Shown here in pieces: positions 1 through 8,037 of a stretch of 64,000 nucleotides of DNA. Numbering within the stretch: the first letter of the stretch is position 1; every line of letters starts with the position of its first letter. The position numbers and the translations under genes were made by a program. The DNA comes from Pseudomonas psychrophila HA-4 (GTDB lineage Bacteria; Pseudomonadota; Gammaproteobacteria; Pseudomonadales; Pseudomonadaceae). The notes below the pieces were generated by a model, which made no database searches, was not told the origin of the DNA, and was given only the letters and a program-made list of their open reading frames with translations. The stretch covers positions 62,001 through 126,000 of the forward strand of contig NZ_ALJC01000075.1 of NCBI RefSeq assembly GCF_000282975.1, read 5' to 3'.

Positions 1-328
1 TCTCTTGACGCGTCTCTGATAATTCCTCACGAGTAAGTTTAAGATCTTCACGCTGGAGAAAAATGGTTACCAACAATCCCATAAATCCTAGGCCTGTAAA
101 CAAAGCATTGAGGGCGCCAAAGCTGTCCCCAAAGGTGCCAGATTTATCTATCGATAACTCGCTTACCGGCCAGGTGAGCCAAATCAGCGATACCGCGAAA
201 GCACCTACCGTAAGCACAACAAGCAATGTTCCTGCAGCAATTACCTTCTTCACATTCAACGTTGGGGTTCGCCCATCGCCATTTGGGGCGGGCTTTTCGT
301 GAAAAAAGTTAATCAATCGATCAAGCAT
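1..328 (-). CDS. Partial membrane protein, 5' end only (phage-abortive-infection-like family)
   Basis: This gene starts at an ATG whose complement is 326-328 and runs off the left edge, so only about 109 residues are visible. An AGGA lies 7 nt upstream of the start. The N-terminus is cytosolic and polar, followed by a hydrophobic helix at about residues 28-50 and a second at about 79-96. The segment SGTFGDSFGALNALFTGLGF between and into the second helix, followed by a charged helix rich in QRED and LTREEL, is the hallmark of a widespread group of two-TM proteins often annotated as putative phage abortive infection proteins. That family link is from recalled sequence pattern; no function can be demonstrated. 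It sits next to integrase debris, which fits an accessory gene. Confidence 0.75.
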   Translation of the reverse strand, partial: MLDRLINFFHEKPAPNGDGRTPTLNVKKVIAAGTLLVVLTVGAFAVSLIWLTWPVSELSIDKSGTFGDSFGALNALFTGLGFMGLLVTIFLQREDLKLTREELSETRQE

Positions 329-680
329 TGTGTTCGTCCTTGATGGCTCAGCTATTGAGCGAAAATCACGACCCATGATAGCCATATGATATCTTATTCA
401 TCGCAAGGGTTCGAGAGAGCGTTTTTACACATTCTTGGCCCTTAGCACTGCTCCGCAGAGGATAGCTAAGGATCGATTGCCGCCTGTCGTGAGAGGCTGC
501 GCGTCACTGCGTTGAAGTAGTGTTGGTAAAAAAGTGGTACGGATTCTTACCGAGGTTCTACAGCGCTTGTATTACGGGGACTGTAGAGTTGATCAGTCCA
601 GTCCATCATAGGGGCCACACTGAAGCGGCGGGACAGCGCAGGGCTTGATTCTGCAGGGCTAAAGCTCATTTTTTGAATCA

Positions 681-712
681 TTTTACTCAACGTGTTCTTG
701 GCGGTTTTGGGG
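681..712 (+). repeat. Imperfect direct repeat copy A, possible att remnant
   Basis: The word ttttactca followed two bases later by gtgttct, then ggc and a T run, matches 2346-2377 in the same order at roughly two thirds of positions. The two copies bracket the integrase stub and the YeeE/YedE genes. The match is imperfect, so an attachment-site origin is only an inference. Confidence 0.35.
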
Positions 713-738
713 CGTTTTCAGGTGTTTTTCTCATATCG

Positions 739-755
739 GTGGTAAAAGTTACCAC
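739..755. promoter_or_regulatory. Perfect 7-bp inverted repeat before integrase stub
   Basis: GTGGTAA-aag-TTACCAC is a perfect palindrome 28 bp before the integrase ATG. A further direct copy of the half-site (TTTACCACTTT) lies between it and the start codon. This looks like an operator or recombinase arm site of the lost element. No binding protein can be named. Confidence 0.4.
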
Positions 756-783
756 TTCAGAACTGACGTTTACCACTTTCCCT

Positions 784-1020
784 ATGGCTACGATCCGAAC
801 AAGAAAATTGACTGACGGGCCTGCGATGTATACGGCTCAGATCCGCATCAAGCGCGACGGAGTGCAAGTCTACCAAGAGAGCCAGGCTTTCGCCCGTATA
901 CAGGCCGCCCCATGGGCCTCAGATCGTGATCTGGCCCTAAGGGAGATTTATTCGGTTGATGAAGCGGGTCGGGCTTTTCTACTAAGTAATCGATGCCTGG
1001 TTGCATTGGTGCTGACTTAG
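784..1020 (+). pseudogene. Phage-type integrase, N-terminal fragment
   Basis: Starting at the ATG at 784 the product begins MATIRTRKLTDGPAMYTAQI and continues IKRDGVQVYQESQAFAR. This is the typical N-terminal DNA-binding (arm-type) segment of Pseudomonas phage and island integrases, which are usually about 350-400 residues. Similarity ends near residue 45; the remaining 33 codons look unrelated and stop at 1020, and no catalytic R/HxxR/Y core is present. It is therefore a decayed stub. A longer in-frame reading from 673 exists but that leader looks non-coding. Confidence 0.7.
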
Positions 1021-1306
1021 ATTAGCGAGCGCGTGCAGCTTGGTTATTTAAAACCTGGCTCAGGAGGGGCGACCATGTACGTATGAAGCTTTTGTCTTTT
1101 CATTGGGTTTGTCTCCGCGCAAGTGTTGAACAAAGGGTGCTGCGTCAGTGTCACTCCATGTCTCGGGATGGGTTTATAAGATGTCCTGACGCGCCTGCCT
1201 ATGCAGCGCGCGAGTGAAATCGATCAGGTGTTGCCGCATAGGGGGCAGTCGATCTAATCACGCAAAGCGTGATAGCAGGACATTGCGAGGAGCGTGTTGT
1301 GCATGC
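1021..1306. other. Intergenic stretch with one hairpin
   Basis: No gene is seen. A perfect hairpin, ATCACGC-aaa-GCGTGAT at 1257-1273, lies just downstream of the minus-strand transporter gene ending at 1307. It could end that transcript, although no T tract follows it on the minus strand. Confidence 0.4.
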
Positions 1307-1729
1307 TCAGTAAGACGTGCGCCGACTTTCCAAAGTAGAGAAAAAGTACATGCCGGCCAGCATGGCTAAAAAGAATATGAGGGCTTGCCAATGCCAGGTA
1401 AGTAAAAGAGCGACTGCTGGCCCAGGGCAGATTCCTGCAATTCCCCATCCAATACCGAACAACAAGCTGCCACCAATCAAACGTGCGTCTAGCTCGTTTT
1501 TCAGTGGTAACTGCATGCGAGCTCCCAGCAAAGATTGCTTTTTCTTACGCGCCCAATTTAGAGGGATGACCGCTACTGAGATGGCACCTACCATAACCAG
1601 TGCGAGTGACGGATCCCAGGCCCCAGCCACATCAAGAAAAGCCAATACCTTAGCGGGGTTTGCCATGCCTGCCAGTAGTAGACCCAATCCAAATATCAAG
1701 CCTGCAGAAAAAGCAGCTAATTTGATCAT
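1307..1729 (-). CDS. DUF6691/YeeE-YedE family membrane protein, second half of split transporter
   Basis: A 140-residue integral membrane protein starting MIKLAAFSAGLIFGLGLLLAGM. It shows about four hydrophobic segments. The motifs LLLAGMANPAKVLAFLDVAGAWDPSLALVM in the first half and GIGWGIAGICPGPAVALLL in the second (with the conserved Cys-Pro-Gly-Pro) mark the YeeE/YedE fold, whose members move thiosulfate or related sulfur species. The start at 1729 is two bases after the stop codon of the upstream gene, with GGGAG as ribosome site; a longer reading to 1918 only duplicates upstream gene sequence. It works as the partner of the protein at 1732-2166. Substrate is inferred from family, not shown. 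Confidence 0.85.
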   Translation of the reverse strand: MIKLAAFSAGLIFGLGLLLAGMANPAKVLAFLDVAGAWDPSLALVMVGAISVAVIPLNWARKKKQSLLGARMQLPLKNELDARLIGGSLLFGIGWGIAGICPGPAVALLLTWHWQALIFFLAMLAGMYFFSTLESRRTSY

Positions 1730-1731
1730 CT

Positions 1732-2166
1732 TTAAACTCCCAGCACATGGCGACTGACATATACCGTCGCAAATCCAGTAGTCATAAAGCACGCCGTTGC
1801 TACGATGGAGCGAGGTGATAGTCGAGAGACCCCACATACTCCGTGGCCGCTCGTACAGCCCGAACCGTAACGCGTTCCCACGCCAACGAGCAGACCCGCT
1901 ATGACGAGGGCAGGCCACTCTGCATTAATCTCTATCTTTGGTAAGACAGTGAACGCTCCCCACAACAATGGCGAAATCACTAGGCCAAGCAGAAATAATG
2001 CTTTCTCGCTCCAGCCTTCACTGGCAAATTGCATCATACCTCCAAGCAAACCGCTGATGCCTGCGATACGGCCATTTGCGAGAACGAACACGCTGACGGC
2101 TATTCCTATTAAGGCTCCACCGCACAATGCAGTCCATGGCGTGAAGTTGATCCAATCAATGCTCAT
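1732..2166 (-). CDS. YeeE/YedE family sulfur-compound transporter, first half
   Basis: A 144-residue membrane protein beginning [23 protein letters not shown], preceded by AGGAGA at good spacing; the longer frame to 2289 has no support. Four to five hydrophobic segments are visible. It carries [13 protein letters not shown] near residues 30-42 and the signature [23 protein letters not shown] near residues 94-116, with three cysteines in the segment used by YeeE-type channels to relay thiosulfate. The two-gene arrangement with the DUF6691 partner is common near sulfide or persulfide detoxification genes, but no BigR, rhodanese or Blh gene is present here. The pair probably moves reduced sulfur across the inner membrane. 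Confidence 0.88.
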   Translation of the reverse strand: MSIDWINFTPWTALCGGALIGIAVSVFVLANGRIAGISGLLGGMMQFASEGWSEKALFLLGLVISPLLWGAFTVLPKIEINAEWPALVIAGLLVGVGTRYGSGCTSGHGVCGVSRLSPRSIVATACFMTTGFATVYVSRHVLGV

Positions 2167-2345
2167 TTTGTATCTCCTGCACAAAGGGGCCGGTAAAGGA
2201 CGTTGATAAGCGAAGCATAATAACCATTCGTACGGCCCGGGGTATCTGCGCGGAAAATGCCCTGAGGCCAGATAGAAATCGGTGATCAATTAAGATGTGT
2301 TTGGCAGACGCTTTTCTGCTGGGTTAAAACGCTGTTTATCTAGCA

Positions 2346-2377
2346 TTTTACTCAGAGTGTTCTGGGCATCTTTTAGG
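2346..2377 (+). repeat. Imperfect direct repeat copy B, possible att remnant
   Basis: The partner of the repeat at 681-712: ttttactca, then gtgttct and ggc in the same spacing. It lies just upstream of the YeeE/YedE promoter region and 59 bp before the BrnA-like fragment, so it could mark the right end of a decayed insertion. Confidence 0.35.
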
Positions 2378-2435
2378 ACTCGGCGGCACGATGCCCCCAG
2401 TTTTCGTTAAGCCAGCAAACGGGAGATCATAAGCT

Positions 2436-2597
2436 ATGACCCAGAAACGTGATCCGGAGAGAGTGGATACGGCAAACCCAGAATGGTCGGCTGAAGATTT
2501 CGCCAAGGCCAAGCCAGCAAGCGACGTGCTGGCGGGATTGTTCGGCAACGATCAGGCAAAGAAGATGCTCACTTTATTAAGCACGCAAGTTCGCTAA
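2436..2597 (+). pseudogene. Truncated BrnA-like antitoxin
   Basis: A 53-codon frame starting MTQKRDPERVDTANPEWSAEDFAKAKPASDVLAGLF, with GGGAG 9-13 nt upstream. This opening is typical of BrnA-type antitoxins found in proteobacteria, in which the N-terminal stretch 'NPEWT-E-F--A-PA-EVLP' precedes a ribbon-helix-helix DNA-binding region. Here the frame ends after about 50 residues and the RHH part is missing, and no BrnT toxin gene is adjacent. It is most likely a broken antitoxin. A functional short peptide cannot be ruled out. Confidence 0.6.
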
Positions 2598-2742
2598 GGC
2601 ATCTGTTTTCTGATGGCTTACACGGTCTTGTTATGCATGAGACGGTGCAGTGTCACACCACAAATGCCCGTTTAAACTTTCGCGCTATTTGAGTAGATTG
2701 TGCTCAGCTAAAAGACTGGAACCTGGATATTAAGGACGCGCC

Positions 2743-3234
2743 ATGAAACTGACTCATAGGCCTGTGAAGGCCGAGGACGTGAAAACCATCTGCAGTTTTC
2801 CTTCTGATGCCCAAGAACTGTATTTCATGTTTCCCAAGGCTCAGTATCCGCTGACGGAGGAACAGTTGGCTGATTCGATTGCCCAGCGATTCGAGTCGAC
2901 GGTAGTCGAAGCCGAGGGTCAGGTCGTTGGCTTTGCTAACTTTTATCAGGCCAAAGTGGGTGGCCTGTGTTGTATCGGCAATGTAATCGTTGCACCGCAG
3001 GTACGTGGTAAAGGGGTAGGGGCCTTAATCGTGGAGACCATGACCGCGCTAGCGTTCGATCGTTATGACGCCACAGAGGTTCAACTTTCCTGTTTCAGCC
3101 AAAATATAGTGGGCTTGCTGCTTTATCCGAAGCTGGGCTTTACGCCCTTTGCTATCGAAGAGCGAGCGTCTGTGGACGGTTCACGAACCGCGCTCATCCA
3201 TATGACCCGTGGCAGAACGGCACCCATCGTTTGA
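2743..3234 (+). CDS. GNAT family N-acetyltransferase
   Basis: A 163-residue single-domain acetyltransferase with an AAGGA ribosome site. The acetyl-CoA pyrophosphate-binding motif is visible at residues 86-93 (QVRGKGVG) after the beta-strand GNVIVAP, followed by the helix ALIVETMTALAF and the C-terminal motif B region NIVGLLLYPKLGFTPFAIEER. The fold is therefore complete. Substrate is unknown; GNAT enzymes of this size modify small molecules, antibiotics or protein N-termini. It stands alone, with 134 nt to the next gene. Confidence 0.9.
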   Translation: MKLTHRPVKAEDVKTICSFPSDAQELYFMFPKAQYPLTEEQLADSIAQRFESTVVEAEGQVVGFANFYQAKVGGLCCIGNVIVAPQVRGKGVGALIVETMTALAFDRYDATEVQLSCFSQNIVGLLLYPKLGFTPFAIEERASVDGSRTALIHMTRGRTAPIV

Positions 3235-3368
3235 TTGGTTCATCGGCGAGTTATTAATTGCCTAAGATGCAGCCTTTAATCGTGGATAACAGCCGCTTGG
3301 TTCAAATCGTCAGCACCTTGTTGAATGCTATTCGCACGATGCACAAAGACCTGTAAGGAGTTTGCCAG

Positions 3369-3932
3369 ATGCCGCTTCAATCACGCCTCACGCCACTTGC
3401 CAATGATCAAATGAATGACGCCCAGCGTGCGGTACTGGCTGAGATCCTCAGTGGACCAAGAGGTAATCTGGATGGACCTTTCCTGGCCTGGATTCACAGT
3501 CCGCAACTGGCTGATCATGCGCAGCGCCTGGGAGCTTTTTGTCGTTATCACACGCGCCTCGAGTTGCGCCTGACTGAGTTGGCAATTTTGTTCACCGCCA
3601 GTTGGTGGCAGTCCCAAGCCGAGTGGCAGATCCACGAGCCCATCGCTCGTGAGGCGGGCGTCAGTGATGCGGTGATTGAAGCACTGCATCAGCAACGTGA
3701 GCCTGATTTCGACCGCGATGACGAGCGCGTCGTATACCGTCTTGCCAAGACGCTTTACCAGACTCGCCGGGTTGACGAAGCACTTTATGGGCAGGCGATC
3801 GAAGCCTTTGGTGAGGCTGCGGTGGTCGAGTTGGTTGGCGTTTTGGGCTACTACGCGCTGGTCGCCATGACCCTCAATGTGTTTGCCGTGCGCCGGGATA
3901 CCTTAGCACCACTGCCCTTTATCGAGCCTTAG
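3369..3932 (+). CDS. Carboxymuconolactone decarboxylase (CMD) family protein
   Basis: A 187-residue helical protein with an AAGGAG ribosome site. The segment LGAFCRYHTRLELRLTELAILFTASWWQSQAEWQIHEPIAREAGVSDAVIEAL matches the CMD/AhpD-like core, including the E-W---H region. The redox Cys-x-x-Cys of AhpD is absent, so peroxidase activity is unlikely; decarboxylase-like or hydrolase-like roles in aromatic breakdown are the usual guess. No aromatic pathway genes lie nearby, so its substrate is unknown. Confidence 0.85.
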   Translation: MPLQSRLTPLANDQMNDAQRAVLAEILSGPRGNLDGPFLAWIHSPQLADHAQRLGAFCRYHTRLELRLTELAILFTASWWQSQAEWQIHEPIAREAGVSDAVIEALHQQREPDFDRDDERVVYRLAKTLYQTRRVDEALYGQAIEAFGEAAVVELVGVLGYYALVAMTLNVFAVRRDTLAPLPFIEP

Positions 3933-4488
3933 GGGTCGGGTGCGATGCCTGCCCGACCGCTTAAAGACTCTCAGGCTCGCCAAAGAGCATTTTGGCTTCG
4001 TACTAGCATGGTGGTGATAGCCTGAAAAAGACGAAATGTGCTCCCATTCGCGCCGGGTGTGCAAGCGATAGCGAATAGCGATTTCTGACGCGGGCCGTGT
4101 GGTCATGTACCGGACTACGGAAAATGACCGTATGGAAGGTCTTGAAAAAGCGGCGTATGAATTGAACGTCTACCACAACCATCTTGATGTTCTGCTCTTC
4201 ATGCACAAGCAATGTGCAAATGAAGAAGTGAACGCTGCCCATGCTGGTGTGCTGGCTCCCTAAGTGACGTTTCGAGTGAGCCAGGCTCTATCATGAGCTA
4301 TCTTTCATGCATGCACCTTTCTGACAATTCGCTGGAAAATGCCCCATGAGAGACCTGCCGCGCCAGTGGTTGGTCAGCGAGGCACTGAGAGTCCAATGAT
4401 TGTATGAGTGAGTTATGAGCATCCGTTCATGCTGCGATGAGGAGACTTCGCTTTAGTCCCGACGCCGCATTACCTAAAGTAGTGGCGC
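3933..4488. other. Intergenic stretch of about 550 nt
   Basis: Only one weak short frame (4105-4263) is present. No RNA gene, clear terminator or promoter was recognised. Several minus-strand frames here lack ribosome sites and family resemblance. Confidence 0.4.
4105..4263 (+). CDS. Short hypothetical ORF, 52 codons
   Basis: The frame starts MYRTTENDRMEGLEKAAYELNVYHNHLDVLLFMHKQ and stops at 4261-4263. It is predicted helical and resembles in style the many small helical Pseudomonas proteins, but no family is recognised and no ribosome site precedes it. It may be the tail of a decayed gene. Confidence 0.3.
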   Translation: MYRTTENDRMEGLEKAAYELNVYHNHLDVLLFMHKQCANEEVNAAHAGVLAP

Positions 4489-4833
4489 GTGCCTACTCAT
4501 ATCATCTTCCTCGTGCTTTTCGCCGCGCTCCTGCATGCCAGTTGGAATGCGCTGCTGCGTAGTGGTGCCGATCGGTTGTGGTCTATGACGGTGATGTGCA
4601 TTGCTATCGCCATCACCAGTGTCGTCGCCGCAATGTTCATGGTGCCCCCCGCGATTGAGAGCTGGGGCTACGGGGTGCTTTCGGGGTTGCTGCATGGTGC
4701 GGTATCAGCATTGCGCGAAACCAGCGTGCTGTTTGCGGTGTTGATCGGCTATGTGTTTCTCGGTGAGACGCTTACCACCCGCCGGATACTGGCGTGCGTA
4801 GTGATCGCCAGTGGCACCTTCATCATCGGCTAA
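4489..4833 (+). pseudogene. DMT/EamA family transporter with large internal deletion
   Basis: The frame opens at GTG 4489 and reads MPTHIIFLVLFAALLHASWNALLRSGADRLWSMTVMCIAIAITSVVAAMFMVPP, the first helices of an EamA exporter. At about residue 69 it jumps directly to GAVSALRETSVLFAVLIGYVFLGETLTTRRILACVVIASGTFIIG, which is the last helix pair of the same family. Normal members have about 280-300 residues and ten helices; here 114 residues and about four helices remain. Roughly 170 residues seem to have been lost without a frame change, near position 4690. The product is unlikely to transport. The SDR gene starts 30 nt downstream. Confidence 0.75.
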
Positions 4834-4862
4834 TACAGCCAACGGCCCAGGAGTTATGTGTA

Positions 4863-5624
4863 ATGGTGAACGTCTGGCAGGCACCGCTGATTCTCATTAC
4901 GGGTGGAAGTCGTGGAGTGGGGGCCGCAACGGCCCGGCTGGCGGCCGCGCGAGGTTATGACGTCGCGATCAGCTACGTTGCCAACAAGCCTGCAGCGCTG
5001 GCTGTGGTTGCGGATGTGCAAGCATTGGGGCGCCGGGCGTTGACGGTGCGGGCCGACAGTGCGGATCCCCAGCAGGTGGCCGATTTGTTCACGGCCATCG
5101 ATCGCACCTTCGGACGCATTGACGTATTGGTCAATAACGCCGGAATGCTGGCACCTCAGTCACGTATGGAAGACCTCGGCTTCGAGCGTATGCAGCGCAT
5201 CTTTGCGGTCAATGCCATTGGGCCAATTCTCTGTGCCCAACAGGCGGTGAAGCGCATGTCTTACCGTCACAACGGCCCGGGCGGCGTGGTGATCAATGTC
5301 TCATCGGCCTCCGCTCGCCTTGGCAGTCCCAATGAGTACGTCGACTATGCTGCGTCAAAGGGGGCGTTGGAGACGTTCACCATTGGCTTTGCAAAGGAGG
5401 TGGCTCGGGAAGGCATACGCGTTAACTGTATTCGCCCCGGACATATTTATACCGAAATGCATGCCAGTGGCGGTGAGCCGGGGCGGGTCGATCGGGTCAA
5501 GGACTCGATCCCCATGGGGCGGGGCGGTCAGCCTGAGGAAGTGGCACGCGCGATTCTATGGTTGGCGAGTGCGGAGGCATCGTTCGTTACCGGTACATTC
5601 TTGGATGTAACGGGCGGTAAATGA
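4863..5624 (+). CDS. SDR family NAD(P)-dependent oxidoreductase
   Basis: A 253-residue classical short-chain dehydrogenase. The cofactor motif TGGSRGVG is at residues 13-20, VNNAG follows in the fourth strand, and the active site has NVSSAS and YAASK (Tyr-x-x-x-Lys). The C-terminus FVTGTFLDVTGGK is typical of the glucose/3-oxoacyl reductase branch. The start at 4863 is favoured because AGGAG lies 9 nt before it; upstream codons overlap the DMT pseudogene region. It probably shared an operon with that transporter and converges, with a 1-nt gap, on the AraC gene. Substrate cannot be told. Confidence 0.9.
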   Translation: MVNVWQAPLILITGGSRGVGAATARLAAARGYDVAISYVANKPAALAVVADVQALGRRALTVRADSADPQQVADLFTAIDRTFGRIDVLVNNAGMLAPQSRMEDLGFERMQRIFAVNAIGPILCAQQAVKRMSYRHNGPGGVVINVSSASARLGSPNEYVDYAASKGALETFTIGFAKEVAREGIRVNCIRPGHIYTEMHASGGEPGRVDRVKDSIPMGRGGQPEEVARAILWLASAEASFVTGTFLDVTGGK

Positions 5625-5625
5625 G

Positions 5626-6633
5626 TCAGAGGCATGGATCATCGACTACTTGCACTTGGTTTGAAGTAACAGCGGGCTGCCTCACCTTACGACTTAGCCC
5701 AGGTGTTTTGCCCGTAATGCGCTTGAATGCACGACTAAAAGCGGCCTGCGATGTATAGCCCAAACGCTGCGCTACCTCTTCAATCGGTAGCCTTTCAAGG
5801 GTCAGCCACTGGCTCGCAAGCCGCATTCGCAGTTCGGTGACATAACGCAGCGGGGCCATGCCAATCGTCGCCTGGAAGCGGTCCGCGAAGACCGAGCGTG
5901 AGCAATTGCAGTGCGCTGCCAACTGCGCAACGGTCCAGTCGTGGCCCGGTTGCTGATGGAGCGCTAGCAGTGCACCGGCCAAGCGTGGATCGCGCAAGGC
6001 GGCGACCAGGCCTGAGGCATTGCCACATGCACACTCTACCCAGCCGCGAACGACCATGGCTGCCACCACGTCGGCCAAACGCGCGAGGATACCGGCGAAG
6101 CCGATACGCGCGGCGCTAACCTCGCGTTCCATGGTTGCCAGGATCGGTACCAGACCGGGGTAACGCTGGCCGCCGGCATCAATCAGCATCAGGCCTGGCA
6201 TCAGCCTACCAAGGCCATGGATACTGCCCAGTTCAAACTCCATACAACCACTGAACAAAATAGTGCTCGGCGTGAGGCTGGCATCGACTCCGGTAGCCAC
6301 TGCGCTGACGGTTTCACCGAGCGGGGCGCTGTCTAGACGGTTTATGTCTAGAACAGGCGCGTCTGGATGTGAAAGCAGTTGATGGGCCGCGCCATGGGAG
6401 ATGAACACGGCGTTGCCGGCAGACAGCTCGTAGAGGGTGCCATCCTCCATTCGCAGCACCGCATTGCCGACGGCTATGAAGTGGAACCAGGCGTGCCTAG
6501 GCTTTTCCGTGAACCCCAAACCGAAGGTAGGGCCTGTCTGGATACGCCGGTATTCGACACCACGCAGGCGCATGCCGCGCAAAAGCTCGTTGATGAGGTC
6601 GGAGGAGAGCGCAAATTGATCAGCAGACATCAT
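5626..6633 (-). CDS. AraC family transcriptional regulator with cupin sensor
   Basis: A 335-residue regulator. Residues about 30-200 form a cupin-type ligand-binding domain (HAWFHFIAVGNAVLRMEDG, FISHGAAHQLLSH) of the AraC_binding_2/cupin_6 kind. Residues about 230-320 hold the two helix-turn-helix units, DWTVAQLAAHCNCSRSVFADRFQATIGMAP and LPIEEVAQRLGYTSQAAFSRAFKRITGKTP. It is transcribed away from the MFS gene at 6733 across a 99-bp gap. That layout suggests it controls this exporter in response to a small molecule. The start could be either of the two leading Met codons. Confidence 0.92.
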   Translation of the reverse strand: MMSADQFALSSDLINELLRGMRLRGVEYRRIQTGPTFGLGFTEKPRHAWFHFIAVGNAVLRMEDGTLYELSAGNAVFISHGAAHQLLSHPDAPVLDINRLDSAPLGETVSAVATGVDASLTPSTILFSGCMEFELGSIHGLGRLMPGLMLIDAGGQRYPGLVPILATMEREVSAARIGFAGILARLADVVAAMVVRGWVECACGNASGLVAALRDPRLAGALLALHQQPGHDWTVAQLAAHCNCSRSVFADRFQATIGMAPLRYVTELRMRLASQWLTLERLPIEEVAQRLGYTSQAAFSRAFKRITGKTPGLSRKVRQPAVTSNQVQVVDDPCL

Positions 6634-6732
6634 TTAGGTGTTTTGGTCAAAAAGTAGAGATTTTCAATCATAGATCATCCAGATTCAGGCGCCTAGACTT
6701 CGGCTCGCAATGAAAATTGGGAGATCCGTACA

Positions 6733-7983
6733 ATGAACGACTGTGTCTGTAATGCCGTACCCGACCGCCATCCTGGTGTCGGCTTGGATGTAGAACCTGC
6801 GACCCCCGCGTGGATGGCGGTCTTTTCGTTGGCAATGGGGGTATTCGGTTTACTGACCGCTGAGTACCTTCCGGCCAGTTTGTTGACGCTGATGGCTACT
6901 GACCTAAGAGTGTCCGAAGCACTGGCTGGCCAAGCGGTAACGGTGACAGCAGTAGTAGCGCTGTTCGCTGGCTTGTTGGTGCCAGGCCTAACCCGTGGCA
7001 TTGATCGGCGTTGGGTGTTGCTGGGGTTTTCCACGTTGATGGTCGCTTCCAATCTGTTGGTCGCCGTTTCCTCCAGCTTCGCGGTGCTGTTGTTGATGCG
7101 CATCTTGCTGGGTATTGCCCTTGGCGGGTTCTGGAGCATGGCGGCGGCGGTAGCGATGCGGTTGGTGCCGAGTGCTCTACTACCCCGGGCGCTATCGATC
7201 ATTTTTAGCGGCATTGCCATCGGGACGGTCGTTGCAGTGCCGCTGGGCAGCTATCTGGGTGGGCTGTATGGCTGGCGCAGCGCGTTCTTTGTAGCGGCGG
7301 CGGTAGGAATGGTGACCCTGGCTTTTCAGTCGTTCACTCTGCCGCGTCTCGCGCCGCGTCGACCAGCAAGACTGCGCACTGTTTTAGAGGTGTTGCTGCG
7401 CCCAGGCATAGCCGTGGCGATGTTCGGTTGTGTGTTGGTGCACAGCGGGCACTTCGCGATGTTCACCTATGTTCGGCCATTCCTTGAAGGAACTACCGGC
7501 ATTGGCCCGCAAGGGCTGTCACTGATGTTGCTGGGGTTCGGTGTGGCCAACTTCGTCGGTACGCTGTTGGCCGGGAGGCTGCTGGAGCGTCACCCTCTTG
7601 CCACTCTGGTATTGATGCCCGCAGTGGTGGGCATTGCAGCACTGGCGTTGGTGCTGTTGCCAGCATCGTTGCCAGGGCAGGCGATACTCCTGGCGATCTG
7701 GGGCTTGGCTTTTGGTGGTGTGCCGGTGGCGTGGTCGAATTGGGTTGCCAGTGCAGTACCTGATCAGGCGGAAAGCGCCGGAGGCATGGTGGTGGCATCT
7801 GTGCAGTCCGCCATCGCAACAGGCGCCGCCGCTGGCGGTGCAGTGTTCAGCTTCGGCGGCAGTGCAGGCGTTTTCGTCGCAGCGGCCGTGCTGATGCTGT
7901 TGGCAGCGCTTCTGGTTGCGCTGCGGGTCCGCGTCCCTTCTGCCAGTGGCGTTCGCCAGCCCAAGCCCGCGCTGCACCTTTGA
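6733..7983 (+). CDS. MFS transporter, DHA1-type exporter
   Basis: A 416-residue inner-membrane protein with about 12 hydrophobic segments and a GGGAG ribosome site. The N-terminal half contains AVFSLAMGVFGLLTAEYLPASLLTLMATDL, a pattern of the AraJ/NepI-like DHA1 exporters, and the loop 2-3 motif GLTRGIDRRWVLL, a version of the MFS motif A. The first 30 residues are polar and cytosolic. Family members export sugars, nucleosides or drugs by proton exchange. Substrate is unknown. Likely regulated by the divergent AraC protein, and followed convergently by a LysR gene. Confidence 0.9.
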   Translation: MNDCVCNAVPDRHPGVGLDVEPATPAWMAVFSLAMGVFGLLTAEYLPASLLTLMATDLRVSEALAGQAVTVTAVVALFAGLLVPGLTRGIDRRWVLLGFSTLMVASNLLVAVSSSFAVLLLMRILLGIALGGFWSMAAAVAMRLVPSALLPRALSIIFSGIAIGTVVAVPLGSYLGGLYGWRSAFFVAAAVGMVTLAFQSFTLPRLAPRRPARLRTVLEVLLRPGIAVAMFGCVLVHSGHFAMFTYVRPFLEGTTGIGPQGLSLMLLGFGVANFVGTLLAGRLLERHPLATLVLMPAVVGIAALALVLLPASLPGQAILLAIWGLAFGGVPVAWSNWVASAVPDQAESAGGMVVASVQSAIATGAAAGGAVFSFGGSAGVFVAAAVLMLLAALLVALRVRVPSASGVRQPKPALHL

Positions 7984-8037
7984 TCCGGTTCTATGAAAAC
8001 GCAGAAATGATCACATAAACAGCCCGCCAGACGGCTT

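Larger units (their letters stand above)
329..783. other. Non-coding stretch upstream of the integrase remnant
   Basis: No credible gene is seen on either strand. The stretch holds the upstream region of the left-edge membrane gene, a run at about 523-541 containing aaaaaagtggtac, and the palindrome at 739-755. The GTGGTAA/TTACCAC words recur here and again at about 770-779, directly before the integrase ATG, which resembles integrase or excisionase arm sites. Confidence 0.5.

Noticed and set aside
63..302. 79-codon plus-strand frame at the left edge
   Set aside because: It is the reverse of the minus-strand membrane protein, whose helices and ribosome site are clear.
1901..2206. 101-codon plus-strand frame
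   Set aside because: Opposite strand of the YeeE/YedE gene; no ribosome site or hydrophobic pattern of its own.
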